Shown: positions 23,902 through 33,714, counted from the first letter of the stretch. The stretch is DNA of 34,112 bases from Ancylomarina longa (GCF_003996985.1 NZ_RJJX01000030.1:1-34112), one strand, 5' to 3'. Made by a program: numbers and translations. Notes: generated from the letters alone by a model not told the origin.

Positions 23902-24441
23902 TTAATTTTTTAACCAGTTCAATACTTTTTCCGAATTTGGTTTTGTTTTAGGATAAACAACATCTACCAGATGTCCATTTTCGTCAATCAGGTATTTTTG
24001 GAAGTTCCATTTTATCTTGGAATCCATCACACCATTTTCTGATTTTTGGGTCAGCCAATGGTAGAGTGGGTGCATATCATCTCCTTTTACTGATATTTTC
24101 GACATCATAGGAAAAGTAACTCCGTAATTTTTGGTACAGAAGGTTTTAATTTCTGCATCGGTACCAGGTTCCTGTCTTAAAAAATTATTAGCAGGGAAAC
24201 CTACAATTACAAAATTCTCCTCTTTGTACTTTTCGTAAAGGCTTTCCAAATCTTTATACTGGGGAGTTAAACCGCACTTCGAAGCAGTATTTACTACCAT
24301 TACTTTTTTTCCTTTTAATTGTGAGAAATCAAATTCTGATCCATCAATAGTTTGCACCTTAAATTGATAAATATTCTGTTGCGCGCTAACGATTACTGTA
24401 CAGCTAATCATTAAAAGCAGGGTGAATAACATTTTTTTCAT
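23902..24441 (-). CDS. Glutathione-peroxidase-family thiol peroxidase, exported
   Basis: 179 residues. Signal peptide ending VIVSA-Q (residue 20), so it acts outside the cytoplasm. The peroxidatic Cys56 sits in NTASKCGLTPQY, and a GFPANNFLRQEPGT motif replaces the classical FPCNQF, so the catalytic Gln is Asn, a variant I recall from other Bacteroidota members. The WNFQKYLID motif supplies the conserved Trp and Asn. Enzymes of this type usually take electrons from thioredoxin-like partners. It lies 52 bp after the FAD monooxygenase gene on the same strand and may be co-transcribed. Confidence 0.9.
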   Translation of the reverse strand: MKKMLFTLLLMISCTVIVSAQQNIYQFKVQTIDGSEFDFSQLKGKKVMVVNTASKCGLTPQYKDLESLYEKYKEENFVIVGFPANNFLRQEPGTDAEIKTFCTKNYGVTFPMMSKISVKGDDMHPLYHWLTQKSENGVMDSKIKWNFQKYLIDENGHLVDVVYPKTKPNSEKVLNWLKN

Positions 24442-24493
24442 TGTTCTTTATTTTAATTTGCTGATAATATTCTTTGTTTAAATTTTAAACGAA

Positions 24494-25630
24494 TTAATCA
24501 ACACGGTAAATACTATGTAGTTGTGAGGTCTCAATAAATCCAGGAGTCGATCTCAGAACAAAATTTCTAATGCTCCTAAAATGTCTCCAGTGGGCAACTT
24601 TACCAAGCCAATAGGAACCTAACAGAATCTTCTTGATCTTTTTATATCTCTTATGTTGGAAGAGATGAAAAGCTTGCTTCTCATTTATCTTTCTACTTAG
24701 ACATTGTATAAGAGTATAGGCATCTTCCACCGCTTGCGCTCCTCCTTGTCCTAAATTAGGAGTGGTAGCATGTGCAGCATCACCAATTAGGCAAACCTTT
24801 CCCTTGTGCCATTTTTTTAATCCTGGTAAATCGTACAAATCGGTTCTGCGAATCATGAAATCCGGAGTTGCCGCTATTAATTCTTTTACCGGTCCTTTAA
24901 AATTAGCAAACTTCGATATCAAATCATCTTTAATATTATTGCTTTGATCTTGTTCTCCTTCCGGAGCAGTCTTCACTGCGAACCAATAAATCTGTTCGTC
25001 TGCCATTTCTGCCATTCCAAATCGGAGTTGGTTTCCCCAGAGTTCCAAGGTGGAATTTTTCCATTCTTCGGATAAGGTGTGGGTGACTAAACCTCGCCAG
25101 CAGCTTTGACCAGCGTATCTGAGGGGAAATTCGGGAAAGAGATGTTTGCGAACTTGTGAATTAATTCCATCTGCACCTATCACAAAATCAGTCTCTGCTT
25201 GAGTTCCATCAGCAAATTGAAGCTCTACTTTTTCTCCCAAATCGTTTAGGCCAACCAGTGCTTTATTTAAAATTATCTTATCCGGATTCAAAAAGGAATA
25301 AAGTACCATTTGTAGTTTGGTTCGGTGTATTGCAACAATAGAGGATCTAAATTCTTTTTTTATTCGGGATAAGTTTAGACCATGAATCAAATTCAGGTTC
25401 TCATCCGTGATATCTACCTTTTTTAATTCGATACCGGCATTTAAAACGGCATCCTTTACGCCTAATCGTTCGAATATCTGCATGGCATTGGGTGCCATCC
25501 AAATTCCGGCACCATATGGTTTAAGTTCAGGTGCTGCTTCGTAAACAGTAAAATCCATTCCTGCTTGCTCCATTGCAATGGCTGCTGTTAATCCGGCAAT
25601 TCCGCCACCGATAATTATTCCTTTTTTCAT
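24494..25630 (-). CDS. FAD-dependent aromatic-type monooxygenase
   Basis: 378 residues of the PHBH/UbiH-like class A flavin monooxygenases. Dinucleotide-binding GGGIAGL (8-14), the DFVIGADGINSQVRK motif (about 144-158) with its conserved DG pair, and the second FAD motif LIGDAAHATTPNLGQGGAQA (about 279-298) are all present. It uses NAD(P)H and O2 to hydroxylate a small molecule. The substrate is unknown; TetX-like, zeaxanthin-epoxidase-like and salicylate-hydroxylase-like proteins all share this pattern. It is the first gene of a probable two-gene leftward unit with the peroxidase. Confidence 0.87.
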   Translation of the reverse strand: MKKGIIIGGGIAGLTAAIAMEQAGMDFTVYEAAPELKPYGAGIWMAPNAMQIFERLGVKDAVLNAGIELKKVDITDENLNLIHGLNLSRIKKEFRSSIVAIHRTKLQMVLYSFLNPDKIILNKALVGLNDLGEKVELQFADGTQAETDFVIGADGINSQVRKHLFPEFPLRYAGQSCWRGLVTHTLSEEWKNSTLELWGNQLRFGMAEMADEQIYWFAVKTAPEGEQDQSNNIKDDLISKFANFKGPVKELIAATPDFMIRRTDLYDLPGLKKWHKGKVCLIGDAAHATTPNLGQGGAQAVEDAYTLIQCLSRKINEKQAFHLFQHKRYKKIKKILLGSYWLGKVAHWRHFRSIRNFVLRSTPGFIETSQLHSIYRVD

Positions 25631-25662
25631 TCAATAAAGATAAAAGAGTCTTAAATCTGCAA

Positions 25663-25692
25663 CAAAGATAAATATTAATGATTGCTGTGCAA
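25663..25692 (-). promoter_or_regulatory. Promoter of the FAD monooxygenase gene
   Basis: On the minus strand TTG (25692-25690) and TATCTTTG (25670-25663) are 19 bp apart, an exact consensus fit. It ends 32 bp before the ATG. The remaining 315-bp gap holds only the terminator at 25852-25879. Confidence 0.65.
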
Positions 25693-25851
25693 TTTTTAGC
25701 CAAGTACGTAGGAGAGGAGAAGGGGAAAGATTCGAAAATATAGAAATGCGAATAGTAAAAAAAGAGTCGTATTTGAGATAATGATGATTGGTAAAGGGGA
25801 GTGCGTTCATTTTTATCCCTTAGAAGGAGAGAAGTGAATAGGTTTGTCCAT

Positions 25852-25879
25852 AAAAAAAGAGCAGCTTTTAAGCTGCTCT
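25852..25879 (-). terminator. Intrinsic terminator of the C69 dipeptidase unit
   Basis: A perfect 10-bp stem agagcagctt/aagctgctct with a 2-base loop (25858-25879). On the minus strand a run of seven T follows (25858-25852). It lies 66 bp after the dipeptidase stop codon. Confidence 0.9.
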
Positions 25880-25945
25880 CTATCTATATTGTTGTCTTTA
25901 CTAGGAATAAGATTCGAAGATCATACTCTACTAGATTCTTAGATC

Positions 25946-27532
25946 TTAGAATTTCTCATCATACTTTGTCCAAATGCCATCTCCAATTTCCCATGCTTTT
26001 TCTACAGCTTGATTTCCAAGCTGAATCGTTCTGTTGGTAAGAAAAGTGCTTCTCTTCTTTTTGCTTAGGCCTAAGAATTCCTTATCAATATTTGCTTGCT
26101 CTGCGAAATATTTATTCTGAAGGGGAACAAATACCTTTTCTACATCGTAACGCATGTCGCCCCAACGTTGAGCAGTTAGGGTTCCCAATCTATTGAAAGC
26201 CCACCATGCTGATTTACGGGTGTACCCTGTTCTTCTGGCTTGGATCTTATAACTTGGTGCTAAATCGGTACTTCCGGCATATACAGGAATATAAAGCGAA
26301 GTGGCAACATTATCTTGTGCCAACCATACAATTCCTCCTACTTCATCTGGTAACCAGTTACGACATTGAATAATAGTTGCATACATGGTGTACCATCTTG
26401 CAATTGTGCGTTCGCCCAATTCTCCCCATCCACCGTTTACATGGAATAAGCGGTTCATATCATATGGCATAAAAGGATTTGCAAAAGGGGAAAGTGTCTC
26501 TTTTCCACTTTTATCAGCTTGCTTAATATTCTTTACAAAGTTGAAGTCAGTGCCTTCGTAATAATCTCTGAAAATACGAACCAGTTTTTCCATTGTTACC
26601 TTTTCATCAGGTTTTACCGAGAAAGGATAATCTTTGTCATTCGCATCCAGATGTAAAGAAGGTGCCATAAGTGAAAGCACACGCCACTCTCTTCTTCGTG
26701 CAGCTAGAGATAAACGACTTTTAGGAGCATAAGCATAGTTCCAGCGGAATGTTTCTCCTTCTTTCCACCAACCATTTTCTTTTGCTACTGAAAAAATATT
26801 CTTAGAGGCCATAAAATGGTCGGTATCCTTTAAATCAATTTCCTTAATGGTACTTGCATTGGCATTGATGGAAACATGTCCGTCGGGAACACGTTGAGCC
26901 ACCCAAACAGCTCCAATTTTTCCTTTACCAGGACCAACAACTTCGAAATGCCATACTTCTTTTTTATCCGCAATGGTGAGGCATTCTCCAAAATCGCGCC
27001 ATCCATATTTGCTTAAAAGTTCGTCGGCTAGTTTTATTGCCTGACGGGCTGTAGTACATCTTTCCAGCATTAATTTTTCTAAACGCTGACAATCGATTAA
27101 ACAGGCATCAGAATATAATTCTTCTCTACCACCGAAAGTAGATTCGCCCATTGCCAATTGCTTTTCATTCATACATGGATAAGCGGTGTTGAGATATTGA
27201 AAAGTTTTTTCCACTTGATCAATTTCTCCGATTTTTTTATGCTGATAAATCGGCATTGCCAGGCTGTCGAATGCAGATCTTTCATACAAATTAAACTTAC
27301 TGCCTTTTTCATGCTTTTGTGCAGGAACAATATCCATCCATGCACGGGTTCGGTGACTATCATCGGTATGGGATGTTATTACCGATCCATCTGCACTAGC
27401 TAGTTTACCAACGGTAATTGTAGTACATCCTTCGGGTACTCCGTTTTGCCAATCTGATTTGTCTTGGGCATAAGCCCCGCACGTCAGGAAAATCATCGCT
27501 CCTAAAAGATAATTTTTTAGATTTTTTTTCAT
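25946..27532 (-). CDS. Secreted C69-family dipeptidase
   Basis: 528 residues from the ATG at 27532. That start is chosen because MKKNLKNYLLGAMIFLTCGAYA-Q is a good signal peptide; a longer frame from 27604 adds 24 residues that do not look conserved and overlap an inverted repeat. Cys36 in PEGCTTITVGKLASADGSV is the expected N-terminal nucleophile of this Ntn-hydrolase family, exposed after processing. TSHTDDSH follows. The C-terminal half has NEKQLAMGES, the TARQAIKLADELL region and PYDMNRLFHVNGGWGELGERT. It cleaves dipeptides in the periplasm. It follows the CvfB-like gene, but the 81-bp gap with an inverted repeat suggests its own promoter or control. Confidence 0.88.
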   Translation of the reverse strand: MKKNLKNYLLGAMIFLTCGAYAQDKSDWQNGVPEGCTTITVGKLASADGSVITSHTDDSHRTRAWMDIVPAQKHEKGSKFNLYERSAFDSLAMPIYQHKKIGEIDQVEKTFQYLNTAYPCMNEKQLAMGESTFGGREELYSDACLIDCQRLEKLMLERCTTARQAIKLADELLSKYGWRDFGECLTIADKKEVWHFEVVGPGKGKIGAVWVAQRVPDGHVSINANASTIKEIDLKDTDHFMASKNIFSVAKENGWWKEGETFRWNYAYAPKSRLSLAARRREWRVLSLMAPSLHLDANDKDYPFSVKPDEKVTMEKLVRIFRDYYEGTDFNFVKNIKQADKSGKETLSPFANPFMPYDMNRLFHVNGGWGELGERTIARWYTMYATIIQCRNWLPDEVGGIVWLAQDNVATSLYIPVYAGSTDLAPSYKIQARRTGYTRKSAWWAFNRLGTLTAQRWGDMRYDVEKVFVPLQNKYFAEQANIDKEFLGLSKKKRSTFLTNRTIQLGNQAVEKAWEIGDGIWTKYDEKF

Positions 27533-27575
27533 GTTAATAGTTTGTTTTGGTTGTTCGTATTTCATTGTAAGCATT

Positions 27576-27602
27576 GCCAATTCAAAGTTCATATGAATTG
27601 GC
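27576..27602. promoter_or_regulatory. Inverted repeat upstream of the C69 dipeptidase gene
   Basis: Perfect 9-bp arms gccaattca and tgaattggc are separated by 9 bp, so centres of the arms are about two helical turns apart. The site lies 44 bp before the chosen ATG and 12 bp after the stop codon of the preceding gene. It fits an operator for a dimeric regulator; it has no T run, so it is not a terminator. Confidence 0.45.
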
Positions 27603-27613
27603 ATCAGTGAAAT

Positions 27614-28489
27614 TTATTTCAAGAAAATTCCGGCCTCTTCAATTGTGATTAGTTTGTTTTTATAGAGTAAGCCTATTGCTTTCTTAAAATTCTTTTTACT
27701 CATCTGTAAGGAATGATAAATATCCTCCGGAGAACTTTTGTCATTCAAAGGCAGGAATCCTTCCTCCTTTTTTAATAAATCTAAAATTTGCTCACCTATC
27801 TTAGGTACTTCATTTTGATACCCTTGCTGTTGCAGGCTAATATCAATCTTACCATCCGGTCTTACCTTCTTTATATATCCCTTGCGTTGATCACCGGTTT
27901 TAAGACTACCGAATATTTCATTTTTGTATATAATACCTAGTGCATCATTATTTATTAAAGCCTGATATCCTAAATCAGTTCTTCTGCCAACCAGAATATC
28001 TACTTCATCACCTTCAGCATAGTTTGTTTCCACATCTCTTAGTACTTTTTCAATCTTAGCTGTGGCAACAATCCTTCCAGTTGCATTATCCAAATAGACA
28101 TACACCAAATAGGACTGATCGTATTGCATTTTGTCCTTTTGTTCGCTGAAAGGAACCAGAAGGTCTTTTGCTAATCCCCAATCGAGAAAAGCACCAATAT
28201 TGGTAACTGATTTTACTCTCATCACAGCAAACTCACCAACCGTTGCTTTTGGTATTAGGGTAGTTGCAATAATCCGATCTTCAGAATCGCGATAGATGAA
28301 TACTTTAATGGTATCATCTAATTGGGTTTTGGGAGGTACATATCTAGTAGGAAGAAGAATCAAAGCTTCATCTTCGCCCTCCAGGTAAACTCCAAAATCA
28401 ACTAATTTGGCAACTTTTAACTCGGCGTATTGTCCAATATTACTCACAACATTATATTTTATCATCCGATTTAAATGGTTTGAATCCAT
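27614..28489 (-). CDS. CvfB-like S1-domain RNA-binding protein
   Basis: 291 residues. Two to three S1-like beta-barrels: KVAKLVDFGVYLEGEDEALILLP (about 24-48), VMRVKSVTNIGAFLDWGLAKDLLVPFSEQ (about 89-117) and the VDILVGRRTDLGYQALIN region (about 163-182). A C-terminal winged-helix segment (about 240-290, PEDIYHSLQMSKKNFKKAIG) completes the CvfB/YitL architecture. It is cytosolic and probably binds RNA; the family affects virulence-factor expression in Gram-positives, but its role here is open. The start could instead be the ATG at 28465, which removes eight residues. Confidence 0.88.
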   Translation of the reverse strand: MDSNHLNRMIKYNVVSNIGQYAELKVAKLVDFGVYLEGEDEALILLPTRYVPPKTQLDDTIKVFIYRDSEDRIIATTLIPKATVGEFAVMRVKSVTNIGAFLDWGLAKDLLVPFSEQKDKMQYDQSYLVYVYLDNATGRIVATAKIEKVLRDVETNYAEGDEVDILVGRRTDLGYQALINNDALGIIYKNEIFGSLKTGDQRKGYIKKVRPDGKIDISLQQQGYQNEVPKIGEQILDLLKKEEGFLPLNDKSSPEDIYHSLQMSKKNFKKAIGLLYKNKLITIEEAGIFLK

Positions 28490-28977
28490 TGCAACATCCG
28501 GACAGGGTTCTACATTTCAATTTTAAACTTGGTAAATGTAAGCATCTTTTTACGAAAACATTAATTGCTGACTCAAATCCGAAATGGCAAGCTTGAAAAA
28601 AGATTTCGAAGTGGATTGTTAGCTCATGAATTTTGAATTTCACACCTTTTTCGACTCATTAAATTATGTTGTTGAGCAGCTTTGCGAAATAAATAAAAGA
28701 CCAATGAGTGTTTTTAACCATATTTCCATTAAACAGTAGTAGAAAGTGGTTAATAAAGACTTCTGCTACTAATTGATATCTCATTCGCTTGATTCTATTG
28801 GGATTTGTCAATATTGCTATCTGTAGATTGCAATATTCGACATCGATTGCGATATGTAGTTTAGATTATTAAAGAAATAAATCATTAATGATAATGGGTA
28901 GAATCACCCATAAAAGCAGGTATTGTACAACATGTAGCTATTAATGAAGAAAAATATCGCTATTAAAAAATTGTTTC
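28490..28977. other. Divergent intergenic region
   Basis: This lies between the leftward CvfB-like gene and the rightward carboxyltransferase gene. It holds a short inverted repeat tgggt/accca (about 28898-28914). I see no gene, RNA or repeat family in it. An ATG at 28944 opens a frame into the carboxyltransferase, but those 44 residues look non-conserved and include the likely promoter. Confidence 0.5.
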
Positions 28978-29023
28978 TATTTTTGAACTGTGATCAGAAA
29001 CAAATGTTATTGCATAGATCACA
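28978..29023 (+). promoter_or_regulatory. Minus-7 box and leader palindrome of the carboxyltransferase gene
   Basis: TATTTTTG (28978-28985) is an exact TAnnTTTG match. It is followed by TGTGATC (28989-28995) and GATCACA (29017-29023), 7-bp arms separated by 21 bp. If the box is used, transcription starts inside the upstream in-frame extension, which supports the start codon at 29076 and leaves a leader of about 85 nt. The palindrome could be an operator or a leader hairpin. Confidence 0.45.
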
Positions 29024-29075
29024 AATTGAACTCTCTCGAGTAATAGTTGATATAAATTATTTAATAAGCCAGGGA

Positions 29076-32000
29076 ATGAAAAAAAGGAAATTATTAGTTA
29101 GAGATCTAACATTAAGAGATGGTCAGCAATCTCTTTTTGCGACAAGAATGCCACAAGCAGAAATCGAAAAAGTGTTACAACTTTATAAGAAGGCAAACTT
29201 TTATGCTATGGAAGTATGGGGGGGAGCTGTTCCTGATTCTGTAATGCGTTACTTGAACGAAGATCCTTGGTATCGTTTAGAATCGATCAAAAAAGAAATT
29301 GGTGAGGTCTCGAAACTTACAGCTCTTTCTCGTGGTCGAAATTTATTCGGTTATTCTCCTTATCCCGAGAATGTAATTAAAAACTTTAATACTCAGGCAG
29401 TAAAATCAGGTTTGGGAATCATGCGTATTTTCGATTGTTTGAATGATATCGAGAATATGAAATCGACCATTAAGTATGTGAAAGAGGCTGGTGGTATGGC
29501 TGACTGTGCAGTTTGTTTTACCGTTGACTCAAAATTTCCTGAAAAAGAAGAAGATCGCAAAAGATTAACAATTAAGAACCTTCCTGAACAGATCTTTGAC
29601 CTAGACTATTTTGTAAATATGGCAAAGAACTTGGAAGCCTTAGGTGCGGATATGATTTCTTTAAAAGATATGGCAGGATTGGCTTCTCCTTCACTTGCCG
29701 GTAAAATTATTCGTCGTTTCAAGGAAGAGTTGAATATTCCCGTTGATTTTCACTCTCACTCTACTCCTGGTTACGGATTGGCTTCTGCCTTAACAGCAAT
29801 TATCAATGGCGTTGATATCATCGATACCAATATCATGAACTTTGCTGGTGGATCTGCTGCTCCTGCTTACGAACTCATCTATATTTTCTGTCAGAAATTA
29901 GGCATTGAATTAGATGGTAATGCAGCCACTGTAGTGGAGATTAATAAGATTTTGAAAGAGATTCGTAGCAATGCTTTGGCTGATATGGATAGCTATAAGA
30001 TGTTCCCTATCGAATTTGATATTACCAAAGATAAGTTGCCTGCAAATATCGATCAATTATTCGATGAGGCAATAGCATATGCGAAGGCAGATAAAGAACA
30101 GGAATTGTTGGATGCTTGCCACGCAATCGAGAAATATTTTAATTTCCCGGCTCCTAACGAAATGGTTAAAAAGGCGGAGATACCAGGGGGTATGTACACC
30201 AATATGCTCAACCAATTAAAGGCTTTAGGTTTAGAAAATCTATTGGAGAGAGTATTGGAAGTAGTTCCGGTTGTACGTTTGGATGCAGGTTGTCCTCCTT
30301 TGGTTACTCCTTCGTCACAAATCGTAGGTGTGCAGGCAGTAAATTGTGTGATCGATGAGAATTCTGGTCGTCCGTTCTATACCAATGTTTCCAATCAGTT
30401 TTTTAGCTTGATAAAAGGGGAGTATGGAACAACACCTATCGATATTGCTCCTGAATTCCGTGAGAAAATCACCGGAAAACCAGAAAAAGAAGATTATGAT
30501 GTAAGCAAATATGCCGCTCCTGAAAATCCGACATTGCCTCAATATGGAAATGTGAAATTGGCGAAGGATGACAAAGAATTTATGTTGCTGGAACTTTTCC
30601 CATTGGTAGCAAAAGGCTATTTGCAAGGAAAACGAAAAGCGGAATTTGAAGCGAAACGCGAAGTGAATCGCAAGAAGATAGCAGCCGAAAGAGCCGCAAT
30701 CAAGCGCACCGGTAAATTATTGATTCGCGATCTTACTCTTCGTGATGGTCAGCAATCTTTATTTGCAACCCGTGTGCCTCAAAAGGAAATTGAAAAAGTA
30801 CTTCCTTTATATAGGGATGCAAATTTCTATGCAATGGAAGTCTGGGGGGGAGCAATTCCCGATTCAGTAATGCGTTACCTGAACGAAGATCCTTGGCATC
30901 GTTTGGAATCTATTAAAGAAATTATTGGTGATGTTTCCCATCTTACTGCTCTATCAAGAGGTAGAAACCTGTTTGGTTATTCTCCCTATCCTGAATCAGT
31001 AATCGAAGGATTTAATAAGAATGCAGTGAAATCCGGATTGGGTATCATGCGTATCTTCGACTGTCTGAATGATGTGAAGAACATGGAAACTACCATCAAA
31101 TATATGAAAGAAGCAGGTGGTATTGCTGATTGTGCGGTTTGTTATACTGTAGATCCTAAGTTCACCAAAAAGCAAAGATGGAATGCTTTATTATCCGGAA
31201 AGAAACTACCAAAGAAGATTTTCGATGTAGATTATTTCGTGGACAAGGCAAAACAAATGCAGGCATTGGGTGCTGATATGATTACCGTGAAAGATATGGC
31301 TGGATTGATTCCACCATCCTTATCCGGAAATATTATCCGTCGTTTGAAACAGGAATTGAATGTTCCTGTGGATTTCCATACCCACTGTACTCCGGGCTAC
31401 GGTTTGGGTGCTGTTTTAATGGCGATGGTGAATGGTGTTGATATTGTGGATACCAATATCCTAAACTTCGCAGGTGGTCCCGCTGCTCCTGCCTTCGAAA
31501 TCATTCAGATCTTTGCCGATAAATTAGGTTTGGATACAGGTGTGAATCTGGATGCAGTAGTGAAAATCAATAAAGAGCTAAAAGGAATTAGAGAGAGAAT
31601 CGCAGAATTTGATTCTTATAAAATGTTCCCACTAGAATTCGATATTACTGCGGATTATCTACCAAACGATATTGATGCTTTATTCGAGAAAGCAATTGTT
31701 TTGGCTAAAGCCGATAAGGAAACTGAATTGCTAGAGGTTTGTAATGCTATCGATAAATTTTTCAATTTTCCTGCTCCCAACGAAGAAGTAAAAGCGGCAG
31801 AGATACCAGGTGGTATGTACACCAATATGTTAGCACAGCTGAAAGCACTTGGATTGGCAGATTTATTGCCAACTGTATTGGAAAAAGTTCCCGAGGTTCG
31901 TGTGGCAGCAGGTTGTCCTCCTTTGGTAACTCCTTCATCGCAGATCATTGGAGTACAGGCAGTAAATTATGTGTTGGATGTGAATAGCGGAAAAGCGCCA

Positions 32001-32513
32001 TATACCAATGTGAACAACCAGTTCTTCAACCTTGTGAAAGGTGAATATGGCGAAACTCCAATAGCTATCGATCCGGAATATCGCGAGAAGATCTGCGGTC
32101 AGCGTGAAGCTACAGCTTTTGATGTAAGCAAATACAAATCACCTGAGAATCCGGTATTGGAAGAATTAGGCGGCGTGAAGCTTGCAGAAAATGAGAAAGA
32201 AATGTTGTTGTTGGAATTATTTCCAACGGTAGCCGGACCTTTCCTAAAGAATCGCAAAGCAGAAGTTTACTATGCAAAAATAGAAGCCGAAGAAGCCGAA
32301 AAGCAAAGAGTTATTTCTGAGAAAAAAGCCGCATTTGCTGCGATTCCGGTAGAAGAGAAACAGGAGATCGTGATCAAAGGATTGTATAATATGCATGGAA
32401 CATCAGATCATGAATTGCAGGAAATCAAACTTCCTGAAGCTGAATCGAAATTGGACATCAAAACCAAGGAGATGATAGCCAAAGAAAAGCCAAAAAGCAG
32501 ATTAGTAGGATAA
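29076..32513 (+). CDS. Tandem-duplicated biotin-dependent carboxyltransferase (PycB/OadA type)
   Basis: 1145 residues from the ATG at 29076. Two full copies of the pyruvate carboxylase B/oxaloacetate decarboxylase alpha carboxyltransferase domain lie in one chain, offset by 542 residues. Each has LRDGQQSLFATR at its start (catalytic-site Asp10 and Asp552), the carboxylated Lys (K197, K739 in KDMAGL) and the metal His-x-His (H226/H228 in DFHSHST, H768/H770 in DFHTHCT). Each ends with the PGGMYTNML and GCPPLVTPSSQI region and a charged helical tail; the first tail is the linker. Neither copy has a biotin carrier domain (no AMKM), so a separate carrier and carboxylase are needed. A usual PycB has one copy of about 500-600 residues. 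The upstream 44-residue extension is judged non-coding. Confidence 0.9.
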   Translation: MKKRKLLVRDLTLRDGQQSLFATRMPQAEIEKVLQLYKKANFYAMEVWGGAVPDSVMRYLNEDPWYRLESIKKEIGEVSKLTALSRGRNLFGYSPYPENVIKNFNTQAVKSGLGIMRIFDCLNDIENMKSTIKYVKEAGGMADCAVCFTVDSKFPEKEEDRKRLTIKNLPEQIFDLDYFVNMAKNLEALGADMISLKDMAGLASPSLAGKIIRRFKEELNIPVDFHSHSTPGYGLASALTAIINGVDIIDTNIMNFAGGSAAPAYELIYIFCQKLGIELDGNAATVVEINKILKEIRSNALADMDSYKMFPIEFDITKDKLPANIDQLFDEAIAYAKADKEQELLDACHAIEKYFNFPAPNEMVKKAEIPGGMYTNMLNQLKALGLENLLERVLEVVPVVRLDAGCPPLVTPSSQIVGVQAVNCVIDENSGRPFYTNVSNQFFSLIKGEYGTTPIDIAPEFREKITGKPEKEDYDVSKYAAPENPTLPQYGNVKLAKDDKEFMLLELFPLVAKGYLQGKRKAEFEAKREVNRKKIAAERAAIKRTGKLLIRDLTLRDGQQSLFATRVPQKEIEKVLPLYRDANFYAMEVWGGAIPDSVMRYLNEDPWHRLESIKEIIGDVSHLTALSRGRNLFGYSPYPESVIEGFNKNAVKSGLGIMRIFDCLNDVKNMETTIKYMKEAGGIADCAVCYTVDPKFTKKQRWNALLSGKKLPKKIFDVDYFVDKAKQMQALGADMITVKDMAGLIPPSLSGNIIRRLKQELNVPVDFHTHCTPGYGLGAVLMAMVNGVDIVDTNILNFAGGPAAPAFEIIQIFADKLGLDTGVNLDAVVKINKELKGIRERIAEFDSYKMFPLEFDITADYLPNDIDALFEKAIVLAKADKETELLEVCNAIDKFFNFPAPNEEVKAAEIPGGMYTNMLAQLKALGLADLLPTVLEKVPEVRVAAGCPPLVTPSSQIIGVQAVNYVLDVNSGKAPYTNVNNQFFNLVKGEYGETPIAIDPEYREKICGQREATAFDVSKYKSPENPVLEELGGVKLAENEKEMLLLELFPTVAGPFLKNRKAEVYYAKIEAEEAEKQRVISEKKAAFAAIPVEEKQEIVIKGLYNMHGTSDHELQEIKLPEAESKLDIKTKEMIAKEKPKSRLVG

Positions 32514-32543
32514 AGTTTTATTTATTATATAGTAAGCAACCCA

Positions 32544-32575
32544 AAAGTGCTACTCCATGGAGTGGCACTTTTTTT
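32544..32575 (+). terminator. Intrinsic terminator after the carboxyltransferase gene
   Basis: aagtgctactc pairs with gagtggcactt around a catg loop, with one G-T pair, and is followed by a run of seven T. Confidence 0.9.
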
Positions 32576-32832
32576 ATGCCCTAAAGGATGAATGCTAAAT
32601 ATTGTTATATCAATCTAAGTTTAAATATAAATTCTGGTTAATTACCCGAATCAAAAGCCTTGGGAAAAAAAGGTTTGACCAAACGGGAGTAGCTGTGGCA
32701 ATCCATAGGAATATTGCCAAACAAAAAAGAGAGTGCAACTAGCAACGGATTGTCACAGTCACTAGCGTTCCTTCATAAGGTCAGTCGATTAGGATCGTTG
32801 GAGCTGTGGCAATCCTTACGAACACTACTAAG
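32576..32832. other. Intergenic DNA with short repeat fragments
   Basis: This contains two copies of agctgtggcaatcc (about 32691 and 32809) and other pieces of the gcaatc-type bacterial repeat. No gene is seen. Confidence 0.6.
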
Positions 32833-33714
32833 TTCAAAACAATTGCAATTAGCTTCGCATTTAGTAGAGCCTGAAAGTCTCTAATCACATAGCCAGGGGC
32901 ATCGCCCCTGGTATTTATGTATCACGGTTAATTCAGGCTGAAGGCCTGATATATTCCAGCCCTTCAGGCTGATGACTTACAGCTTACACTAGGGGCGCTG
33001 CCCCTGGTTCTAGTATGTTAGCCCTTCAGGCTACGGGATTAGCTGACTGAAGTGATGCTTTAGTGTGAAATGATCATTCGCGACGGAACAGAAATCTCTT
33101 CAGAGATAGGATTGCAATGCTTTCGTTCATTTTGCCTTGATGCAAAAAGAACCAAAAAATCAAGAAAAAAATATGCTATCCCCACACTCTGGATATTCTT
33201 AACGACTTTTCTGATTAGCAGAAAAGCCTAAATATCTATTCACCCCACCGCCGGCTCGCATTTTTTTTCAGGCCACCGCACATCCGCACATCAGCAGACT
33301 GCTCCATTTCTTTAGAGCATCTCCAACAAACTGCACATGCGCTAATTCATAGCTGTCATTGCGAGCGCAGCGTGGCAATCTGCCTAAACATTGCTAGACC
33401 AAAAAAAGAAATAGCAACGGATTGCTTCATCCGCTATCGCTACTTCGCAAAGACTGCTACTATTGAGTGTCATTGTGAGGCGGAGGCACGGAGCCGTGGC
33501 AATCTCCAACAAGTTGCACATCCGTTTATTTATGGCGTTCTCCCATTTCAGGGGAGATGTCCGATAGGACAGAGGGGTGCAAATGAATTACGAATTAAAG
33601 AGAGAATCACCCTTTTCCCTGTCGGGATTTTCCCTGCGTAGGGAAAAATGCTGAAATCTATCGTAGAGCCTTTATTCAGCTATTTCTATTTGAGAAATGC
33701 GGCAATCTGCCAAA
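32833..33714. repeat. Interspersed repeat, complete unit of about 880 bp
   Basis: The unit starts at ttcaaaacaattgcaatt and is followed directly by a second copy at 33715. It contains two strong small palindromes: ccaggggc-atc-gcccctgg near 32892 and aggggc-gct-gcccct near 32991. Between and after them are short direct and inverted copies of ttcaggctgaaggcc and cccttcaggct, then attcgcgacgga, then the block shared with 1-400. A segment of about 200 bp (33508-33700), which includes a common gagatgtccgataggacaga motif, is absent from the left copy at 1-480. Protein frames inside are repeat shadows. Confidence 0.9.

Noticed and set aside
27533-27604. 24-residue N-terminal extension of the C69 dipeptidase
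   Set aside because: The signal peptide begins at the ATG at 27532 and the extension overlaps an inverted repeat.
28944-29075. 44-residue N-terminal extension of the carboxyltransferase
   Set aside because: It is non-conserved in character, overlaps an exact minus-7 box and a palindrome, and the family's N-terminus begins at the ATG at 29076.
33372-33641. Plus-strand 89-codon frame
   Set aside because: It lies wholly within the interspersed repeat, including the cgataggacagaggg motif that often gives spurious protein calls.
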